In this document: one piece after another, positions 1-5,001 of the stretch
Numbering within the stretch: position 1 is the stretch's first letter
Layout of the letters: every line of letters begins with the position of its first letter
NCBI GenBank assembly: GCA_027066725.1
Contig: JAMONC010000316.1
Coordinates: forward strand, 1 to 6,770
Source: Desulfobacterales bacterium
Lineage (GTDB): Bacteria > Desulfobacterota > Dissulfuribacteria > Dissulfuribacterales > JAMONC01
Reading direction: 5' to 3'
Length of the DNA: 6,770 nt
Notes under the pieces: model-generated
What the model was told of the DNA's origin: nothing
Databases searched by the model: none
Seen by the model: the letters and a program-made list of their open reading frames with translations, nothing else
Program-made: the position numbers and the translations under genes

Positions 1-1022
1 TATGGTTCAAGGGCTTCATATAGCCGTTTTTCTTCAGAACTTAAAGCCCCTAAATGCTTTAATGGTAAATTTTTTTTATCTTTTTGTTTTAGTTCTTGAT
101 TAAAAGTATTAAAGACGGAAATGCCATCCAGAATATCCTTTGCATTTTCAATAAGATTAGCTCCTTGTTTTATAAGCCAATGAGTGCCTGAGCTTTTATA
201 AGAACATACACTTCCTGGTACGGCAAATACTTCACGCCCTTGTTCAAGTGCGTGAGATGCAGTGATTAAAGAGCCGCTCTTTTTACTTGCTTCTACTACA
301 ACTACTCCTAAACTTAAACCACTTATAATACGATTTCTATCAGGAAAATGTCCAGGGTTAGGTTTAATACCAGGTAAATATTCTGTGATAACAGCCCCAT
401 TTTTTATAATTTGTTTTCTAAGTTCTATGTTTGATTTAGGATAATTAAAATCTAGACCACATCCAAGTACTGCTACAGTCTTCCCTTGCTTTGTAGCTAA
501 TGCTCCTTTATGTGCTTGAGTGTCTATTCCTATTGCAAGTCCTGATAAAATTGTAATGTTTTTCTCAGCAAGTCCATAAGAAATATCAAATGCCATTTTT
601 TCCCCATATGAGGTTGCATTTCTAGAGCCAACAATTGCTATACTAGATGTTTTTAATACACTATAGTCTCCTTGTCCAAATATTAAAAAAGGGGGATCTG
701 GGATAGATAAAAGAAGAGGCGGGAATTCTTCACCATCATTTATAACTACCCATGCTTTAAGCTGTTCAATATGTTCTATTAATATTTTTATTTGTTCTTT
801 ATTAGGGCCTTTTAATATAGAATTTATGACACTTAAGCCTATACCTTTTATTTCTTTTAAGTCTTCTTTTTTAGCTTTCCAAATTGCTTTAAAAGAGGAG
901 AACTTATTTAACAACTTAAATATACGTTTCCTACCAAGATTAGCAATAAGAACTAATCCAAATATATATTGAATGTTACTAAAGTCTTTTAATAATTCTT
1001 TAGAATTTTTATAAAAAGACAT
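1..1022 (-). CDS. dprA: DNA-processing protein DprA (Smf), 3' end cut by window edge
   Basis: Reading the minus strand from the ATG at 1022 gives 340 codons with no stop before the window edge. In the family, DprA binds single-stranded DNA in the cytoplasm and loads RecA onto it during natural transformation; many non-competent bacteria keep it. Residues about 25-70 form a helix-hairpin-helix-like region with a KGIG turn (59-62). The Rossmann-like core follows: the GSR motif at 132-134, LSGLAIGID (159-167), GCGLD with YP (187-195), FPDRNRIISGLS (226-237), SGSLITA (249-255) and FAVPG (266-270). All are typical of the family. The last residues (about 320 on) begin the short C-terminal winged-helix domain, whose remainder lies outside. 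The start is fixed by an in-frame TAA 15 codons upstream with no ATG between, and by GAAGGA three bases before the ATG. It follows the receiver gene after 120 bases, so it may be read from the same transcript or its own promoter. Nothing looks broken. Confidence 0.96.
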   Translation of the reverse strand, partial: MSFYKNSKELLKDFSNIQYIFGLVLIANLGRKRIFKLLNKFSSFKAIWKAKKEDLKEIKGIGLSVINSILKGPNKEQIKILIEHIEQLKAWVVINDGEEFPPLLLSIPDPPFLIFGQGDYSVLKTSSIAIVGSRNATSYGEKMAFDISYGLAEKNITILSGLAIGIDTQAHKGALATKQGKTVAVLGCGLDFNYPKSNIELRKQIIKNGAVITEYLPGIKPNPGHFPDRNRIISGLSLGVVVVEASKKSGSLITASHALEQGREVFAVPGSVCSYKSSGTHWLIKQGANLIENAKDILDGISVFNTFNQELKQKDKKNLPLKHLGALSSEEKRLYEALEP

Positions 1023-1061
1023 AATTCCTTCAAGCTCATAAATTTTGTGATTTTTTTATCG

Positions 1062-1090
1062 ACTATAAAAACTAAATGGATAAGTTTCAG
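1062..1090 (-). promoter_or_regulatory. Possible sigma-70 type promoter for dprA
   Basis: On the minus strand, CTGAAA (1085-1090, 4 of 6 matches to TTGACA) is followed after 17 bases by TATAGT (1062-1067, 5 of 6 matches to TATAAT). Transcription would begin near 1055 and give a leader of about 33 bases that contains the GAAGGA ribosome binding site. In such AT-rich DNA a match of this quality can occur by chance, so this is a candidate only. Nothing else was seen in the 120-base gap; no convincing terminator hairpin follows the receiver gene. Confidence 0.3.
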
Positions 1091-1142
1091 GGAAATGGGG
1101 GATATTTTTTAATTAGTTGTTTTTCAGAAGGTAGTTAATGGT

Positions 1143-1505
1143 TTATTTTGAGAGAAGAGAGACCATTGCCTCTTTAAGTTTATTAACATCAAATGGCTTA
1201 CTTAATATGCAATCTGCTTTATTTTCTTGAGCTAATTCCTCTGCATAGTAACCATAACCTGTAATAGCAATTACAGGTACTTCTGGATGGTCTTTTTTTA
1301 ATACAGTTATAATTCCTATCCCACTTATATAAGGCATTGTAAGATCTGTAATCACAAGGTCATATTCATTGGTTTTGACTTCTTTAATCCCTTCAAGACC
1401 ATCGTGTGCAGAAGTTACATCATAACCTAAAAAAGATAAATAATCTGTTAACATAGAGAGCACTTCAGGATCATCTTCTATAACCAAAATCTTTTTTTTC
1501 TCCAT
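1143..1505 (-). CDS. Stand-alone CheY-like response regulator receiver protein
   Basis: The 120-residue protein is a single receiver domain with no output domain. Receiver domains accept a phosphoryl group from a histidine kinase and pass the signal on by binding a partner or a phosphotransfer protein. All signature residues are visible: the acidic pair D11-D12 after the first strand, the phospho-acceptor D54 in ITDLTMP, the switch threonine T82 in AITGY, and K103 in SKPF. Length matches CheY or Spo0F-type proteins. Aromatic residues after the switch threonine (Y84, Y86, Y87) occupy the region where CheY-like proteins contact partners. No kinase gene is in the window, so the input is unknown. 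It starts seven bases after the upstream FliX-like gene, with AGAGG just before the ATG, so the two are very likely co-transcribed. Whether it acts in motility (as CheY) or in another relay cannot be read from the sequence. The domain call is firm; the cellular role is not. Confidence 0.95.
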   Translation of the reverse strand: MEKKKILVIEDDPEVLSMLTDYLSFLGYDVTSAHDGLEGIKEVKTNEYDLVITDLTMPYISGIGIITVLKKDHPEVPVIAITGYGYYAEELAQENKADCILSKPFDVNKLKEAMVSLLSK

Positions 1506-1512
1506 AGCCTCT

Positions 1513-1971
1513 TTAACTATAATCTCCCCGTTTGATTTTTATTGATTCTACAACACCTAATATACCTATCCGTTCTATTTCATAACGTAGAGGATCATTG
1601 GGCTCTAATTTTTCTCTTATTTGTTTTATGCTATCAACTTCTCCTTCTAAAGCGCTACCCAAACTTTCTAACCTTGAATGGTTTAAATTAGGTTCGCTTA
1701 ATAATACAGAACAATCTGAAAGTAAATCTAAAACTTGCTCCCCGATTTCTACTGCTTGTCTCCTTATTTGAGATATTTTATTACAACCTTCTATATTATG
1801 AAGAATAACATTATTTAATTCAATCCCTTTATTTGTGTTAATATTATTATTTTTTATATCTTTTGAAGCCTCTTTTAAGACTTCAAAAAAACATCCTTCT
1901 TTTTTAGGAGACTTTTGTTGCTTTTTAGAACTTTCAATATTGTTTTTTATAATGTTGTTGTAAATTTTCAT
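1513..1971 (-). CDS. Small helical protein resembling flagellar assembly regulator FliX
   Basis: This 152-residue protein has a lysine- and asparagine-rich, probably disordered N-terminal part (1-55) and a helical C-terminal half (about 65-149). It has no signal peptide or membrane segment. The pattern reminds me of FliX, the Caulobacter regulator that couples flagellum assembly to the activator FlbD: a start MKI, a short FFEVLKEA segment (28-35), RRQAVEIG followed by LDLL (70-84), and a final helix DPLRYEIERI (126-135) to IKIKRGDY (144-151). In FliX the same places hold a paired-Arg helix start and a closing DPRL-type helix ending in an AK-rich tail. This match is from memory, with no alignment run, so the name is tentative and no symbol is given. 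AAAGGG nine bases before the ATG is a fair ribosome binding site. The gene is first in the minus-strand block, directly before the receiver gene, which would suit a regulatory pair. If the match is wrong it is an uncharacterised helical protein. Confidence 0.85.
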   Translation of the reverse strand: MKIYNNIIKNNIESSKKQQKSPKKEGCFFEVLKEASKDIKNNNINTNKGIELNNVILHNIEGCNKISQIRRQAVEIGEQVLDLLSDCSVLLSEPNLNHSRLESLGSALEGEVDSIKQIREKLEPNDPLRYEIERIGILGVVESIKIKRGDYS

Positions 1972-1998
1972 GTCTCTTTACCCTTTCTATAAATCTTT

Positions 1999-2015
1999 AA
2001 TAATAGCTAATTATT
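1999..2015. repeat. Short inverted repeat in the divergent intergenic region
   Basis: AATAAT (1999-2004) and ATTATT (2010-2015) are perfect inverted copies around the five-base centre AGCTA. The right arm coincides with the proposed -10 element of the minus-strand promoter, so it could be an operator. Six-base arms made only of A and T arise easily by chance here. Confidence 0.25.
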
Positions 2016-2038
2016 GTCAAGATGAAAAATTTTCTTAA
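2010..2038 (-). promoter_or_regulatory. Possible promoter for the FliX-like/receiver genes
   Basis: On the minus strand, TTAAGA (2033-2038, 4 of 6 to the -35 consensus) is followed after 17 bases by AATAAT (2010-2015, 5 of 6 to the -10 consensus). Start would fall near 2003, leaving a leader of about 31 bases that keeps the AAAGGG ribosome binding site of the gene starting at 1971. The region is very AT-rich, so chance matches are likely. Confidence 0.3.
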
Positions 2039-2124
2039 TAGTGCAATTTTTTCCTATTTATTTCATCGGAGTTATATCCTTTTCAAATAACGGGTGCTAT
2101 TTTTTATTAAAATTTTTATATTCA

Positions 2125-2160
2125 TTGCCTAAGTAAAATTTGTGTTTTATCATCATCTTT
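2125..2160 (+). promoter_or_regulatory. Promoter candidate abutting the ispG start codon
   Basis: TTGCCT (2125-2130, 4 of 6 to TTGACA) is followed after 17 bases by TATCAT (2148-2153, 5 of 6 to TATAAT). The expected transcription start, about seven bases past the -10 element, falls at 2160-2161, that is at the A of the ispG ATG. No Shine-Dalgarno sequence precedes the ATG (the preceding bases are T-rich), which fits a leaderless message. A weaker alternative lies upstream: TTCAAA (2082-2087), 17 bases, TATTAA (2105-2110). It would give a leader of about 45 bases, still without a visible ribosome binding site. Confidence 0.4.
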
Positions 2161-3258
2161 ATGGATAAAAATACTAATAGCTATATAAAACGAAGAAAGA
2201 CTCGCACTATATATGTAGGAAACGTCCCTATTGGTGGACAAAATCCTATAGTAGTGCAATCTATGACAAATACTGATACCCGTAATGTTTCAAAGACCGT
2301 ATCTCAAATAAAACGTCTTATTGATGTTGGCTGCGAGATCATCCGAGTTGCAGTTCCTGATGAAGTCGCTGCCAATGCAATTTCAGAAATAAAACAAGCA
2401 ATTTCAATACCACTTATTGCAGACATACATTTTGATTGGCGACTTGCCATTAAATCTATAGAAAATGGAGCAGATGGTATTAGGATAAACCCAGGCAATA
2501 TTGGAGGTAAAGAGAAATTAAAACGAGTTGTAGAGGTAGCTAAGGCACATAATATACCTATTAGAGTAGGAGTAAACGCAGGCTCCCTTGAGCCATCAAT
2601 AAAAAAGAAATATGCTCATCCATGTGCAGAGGCCCTAGCAGAAAGTGCACTTAAAAATCTCGCTCTTGTAGAAGATTTAGGTTACAGAAATGTAAAACTT
2701 TCTTTAAAATCTTCAGATGTACTAACTACTATAAGGGCTTATGAATTGGTAGCAAAAAAGACCGATGTTCCTTTACACTTAGGAGTTACAGAGGCAGGCG
2801 GACTAATACCTGGTACTGTAAAGAGCTCTGTAGCTTTAGGTGTTCTCTTACTTAAAGGAATAGGAGATACACTAAGGGTATCTCTTACTCGCGATCCTGA
2901 AGAAGAAGTACAAGTTGCTTATGAGATACTTAGATCATTAAAGTTAAGACAAAGGGGACCTGAAATTATTTCTTGTCCTACATGTGGACGATGTGAGATA
3001 GACCTCTTTTCAATTGCAGAGGAGGTAGAAAAATATGCTAGAAAGATCCCTTATCCTATAAAAATTGCTGTAATGGGTTGTGTTGTAAATGGACCAGGTG
3101 AAGCAAAAGAAGCGGATATTGGTCTTGCGGGTGGTAAAAAGCTTGGGATCATATTTAAGAAAGGGAAAATACTTAGGAAAGTAGCAGAAAAAGATCTTAT
3201 AAGAGAATTTTTAAAAGAAATAGACATTCTTGTAGAACAAATAGAAAAGGGAGGTTAA
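2161..3258 (+). CDS. ispG: 4-hydroxy-3-methylbut-2-enyl diphosphate synthase (IspG/GcpE)
   Basis: IspG carries out the penultimate step of the MEP isoprenoid pathway in the cytoplasm, converting the cyclic diphosphate MEcPP to HMBPP with a [4Fe-4S] cluster. The 365-residue product has the normal two-domain bacterial length. The N-terminal TIM-barrel part shows RRKTRTIYVG, VQSMTNTDT and, further on, RINPGNIGG. The C-terminal cluster domain shows CPTC (C272 and C275) and GCVVNGPGE with C307 and E314, the three Cys and one Glu that hold the cluster; C278 is an additional cysteine in the same segment. I chose ATG 2161 because the protein then begins a few residues before the conserved RRKTR. The in-frame TTG at 2140 would add a hydrophobic MCFIIIF stretch that is not typical, and it has no ribosome binding site either. 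The gene is first in the plus-strand operon, 11 bases before proS. Nothing is missing or broken. Confidence 0.98.
   Translation: MDKNTNSYIKRRKTRTIYVGNVPIGGQNPIVVQSMTNTDTRNVSKTVSQIKRLIDVGCEIIRVAVPDEVAANAISEIKQAISIPLIADIHFDWRLAIKSIENGADGIRINPGNIGGKEKLKRVVEVAKAHNIPIRVGVNAGSLEPSIKKKYAHPCAEALAESALKNLALVEDLGYRNVKLSLKSSDVLTTIRAYELVAKKTDVPLHLGVTEAGGLIPGTVKSSVALGVLLLKGIGDTLRVSLTRDPEEEVQVAYEILRSLKLRQRGPEIISCPTCGRCEIDLFSIAEEVEKYARKIPYPIKIAVMGCVVNGPGEAKEADIGLAGGKKLGIIFKKGKILRKVAEKDLIREFLKEIDILVEQIEKGG
3249..3254 (+). promoter_or_regulatory. Ribosome binding site of proS with unusually long spacing
   Basis: GGGAGG lies inside the last codons of ispG and is the only good Shine-Dalgarno match before proS, but it sits 15 bases from the ATG at 3270. 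An in-frame TAG at 3264-3266 rules out an earlier start for proS. Translation of the two genes is probably coupled. Confidence 0.5.
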
Positions 3259-3269
3259 GCCTTTAGATC

Positions 3270-4988
3270 ATGCGGTATTCAAAACTTTTTATTCCAACTC
3301 TAAAAGAAGTTCCTGCAGAGGCAGAGGTTATTTCACATAAGTTAATGCTTAGAGCTGGTATGATTAGAAAGCTTGCATCAGGGCTTTATACATATTTGCC
3401 CCTTGGACTTAGATCTATTAGAAAAGTAGAAAATATCGTTAGAGAAGAGATGAATCGGGCTGGTGCACAAGAGCTTCTAATGCCAATTGTACAACCTGCT
3501 GAACTTTGGGAAGAAAGTGGCAGATGGGATAAGATGGGAAAAGAGCTTTTGCGTTTTAAAGATCGCCATGATCGCCCAATGTGTCTTGGTCCTACCCATG
3601 AAGAGGTCATTACTGATCTTGTAAGAAAAGAGGTGCGTTCATATAGAGACCTTCCTCTAATTTTATATCAGATACAGACAAAGTTTAGAGATGAAAGGCG
3701 TCCTCGCTTTGGGCTCATGAGAGGACGAGAATTTATAATGAAAGATGCCTATAGTTTTGATGTTGATGAAGATGCATTAGATGAGTCCTATCAAAAGATG
3801 TATGATGCTTATTGCCGCATATTTGAACGCTGTGGGCTTAATTTTAGGGCTGTTGAAGCAGATACAGGGGCAATAGGTGGGAGTTGTTCTCATGAGTTTA
3901 TGGTTCTTGCAGATACAGGAGAGGATAAAATTGCTGTTTGTACAGCTTGTAATTATGCAGCAAATGTGGAGCTTGCTCCTTGTAAAAGACAAAATGATAA
4001 GATAGATGAAAAAGAAAAAGAGTTAAAACTTATTCCCACTCCTGGCAAGAAGACCATAGAGGAAGTTTCATCCTTTCTTGGGGTTTCTAACAAAGAACTT
4101 ATAAAGACTCTTATAATAAAGACTGACGATAAAGTAATAGCAGCCCTTATAAGAGGAGATCATGAGCTTAATGATGTAAAGCTTACCCATGTACTTGGAG
4201 TAGATGGTGTTGAGTTGGCAGATGAAGAGACGGTTAAAAAAGTAACAGGGGCTCCTGTTGGTTTTGCTGGTCCTATTGGACTTGATGAATCTATAGAAGT
4301 TATTGCAGACTATTCAACTTTTAATATGAAAAATTTTGTAGTTGGAGCCAATAAACAAGAACATCATTACATAAATTGTAATTGGGAAAGGGATATTCCT
4401 AGAAATAGAGTAAGATTCGCTGATATTAGAATAATTACAGAAGAAGATACCTGTCCTAAATGTGGCTCTAAAATCGAGATAAAAAGAGGAATTGAAGTAG
4501 GGCATGTCTTTAAACTTGGTACTAAATATAGTGAGGCGCTTGGTGCTACATATTTAGATTCTAATGGCAAGGAACGTCCTATAATAATGGGTTGTTATGG
4601 TATTGGAATAGGACGCAGTGTTGCTGCTTCAATTGAGCAAAATCATGATGAAAACGGGATTATATTCCCTGTAACTATAGCTCCATTTGAAGTTATTATT
4701 TCTCTTTTAAATCCCAAGGATATAGAATTAAAAGATGTTGCAGAAAAAATATATGTTAATTTACAGGAAGAGGGTATAGAGGTATTACTCGATGATCGAG
4801 ATGTAAGGCCTGGAGTTAAGTTTAAAGATGCGGATCTTATTGGAATTCCACTGCGGATCACAATTGGTAAAAGGTTTAAAGATAAAGGCTTAGTTGAACT
4901 TTATGAAAGAAAAAGTGGTAATATGAAAGATATATCCCTTGATGATGTTATTTATAAGGTAAGAGATAAAATAAAGTCTTTAAAGTAG
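3270..4988 (+). CDS. proS: Proline--tRNA ligase (bacterial type, with editing domain)
   Basis: This class II synthetase activates proline with ATP and attaches it to tRNA-Pro in the cytoplasm. The 572 residues match the long bacterial form that carries an inserted editing domain, which hydrolyses mischarged Ala-tRNA-Pro. The N-terminal half of the catalytic domain shows the TxE loop (T109, E111), which in the family contacts proline, and class II motif 2, FRDERRPRFG (139-148), which binds ATP. The editing insertion runs from roughly 228 to 394. Motif 3 follows as GCYGIGIGR (441-449), with the ATP-binding arginine R449. The rest is the anticodon-binding domain, including the LLDDRD motif. Two CxxC pairs, C224/C227 and C395/C398, sit on either side of the editing insertion and could bind zinc together. 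The start is forced by an in-frame TAG two codons upstream. It lies 11 bases after ispG and 13 before rel, consistent with an operon. It looks intact. Confidence 0.98.
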   Translation: MRYSKLFIPTLKEVPAEAEVISHKLMLRAGMIRKLASGLYTYLPLGLRSIRKVENIVREEMNRAGAQELLMPIVQPAELWEESGRWDKMGKELLRFKDRHDRPMCLGPTHEEVITDLVRKEVRSYRDLPLILYQIQTKFRDERRPRFGLMRGREFIMKDAYSFDVDEDALDESYQKMYDAYCRIFERCGLNFRAVEADTGAIGGSCSHEFMVLADTGEDKIAVCTACNYAANVELAPCKRQNDKIDEKEKELKLIPTPGKKTIEEVSSFLGVSNKELIKTLIIKTDDKVIAALIRGDHELNDVKLTHVLGVDGVELADEETVKKVTGAPVGFAGPIGLDESIEVIADYSTFNMKNFVVGANKQEHHYINCNWERDIPRNRVRFADIRIITEEDTCPKCGSKIEIKRGIEVGHVFKLGTKYSEALGATYLDSNGKERPIIMGCYGIGIGRSVAASIEQNHDENGIIFPVTIAPFEVIISLLNPKDIELKDVAEKIYVNLQEEGIEVLLDDRDVRPGVKFKDADLIGIPLRITIGKRFKDKGLVELYERKSGNMKDISLDDVIYKVRDKIKSLK

Positions 4989-4989
4989 T

Positions 4990-4993
4990 GGAG
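4990..4993 (+). promoter_or_regulatory. Ribosome binding site of rel
   Basis: GGAG eight bases before the ATG at 5002 supports that start. It lies in the 13-base gap after the proS stop, so no separate promoter is needed. Confidence 0.6.
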
Positions 4994-5001
4994 CAAAAAG
5001 G

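Noticed and set aside
262..444. A 60-codon plus-strand reading frame within dprA
   Set aside because: It lies wholly opposite well-conserved dprA motifs and has no ribosome binding site or recognisable protein pattern; it is a shadow of the real gene.
1055..1063. GTCGATAA on the minus strand, one mismatch from the flagellar sigma-28 -10 element
   Set aside because: There is no TAAA-type -35 element at the right distance, and the next gene is dprA, which is not a flagellar gene. It is probably chance.
1083..1113. Possible hairpin (TTTC-AGG-GAAA) with a T-run in the receiver-dprA gap
   Set aside because: The stem is only four base pairs and the T-run is on the wrong strand for terminating the minus-strand genes.
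2015..2020. Perfect TTGACA on the minus strand upstream of the FliX-like gene
   Set aside because: No hexamer at 16-18 bases matches TATAAT in more than half its positions, and a start from it would fall within the ribosome binding site. The overlapping TTAAGA-17-AATAAT element is the better candidate.
2140..2160. TTG at 2140 as an alternative ispG start
   Set aside because: It would add seven hydrophobic residues not typical of IspG, and it has no ribosome binding site. ATG 2161 fits the family N-terminus.
3777..3992. Minus-strand reading frames of 60-95 codons inside proS and rel
   Set aside because: All lie opposite conserved enzyme motifs, lack ribosome binding sites and show no protein-family features.
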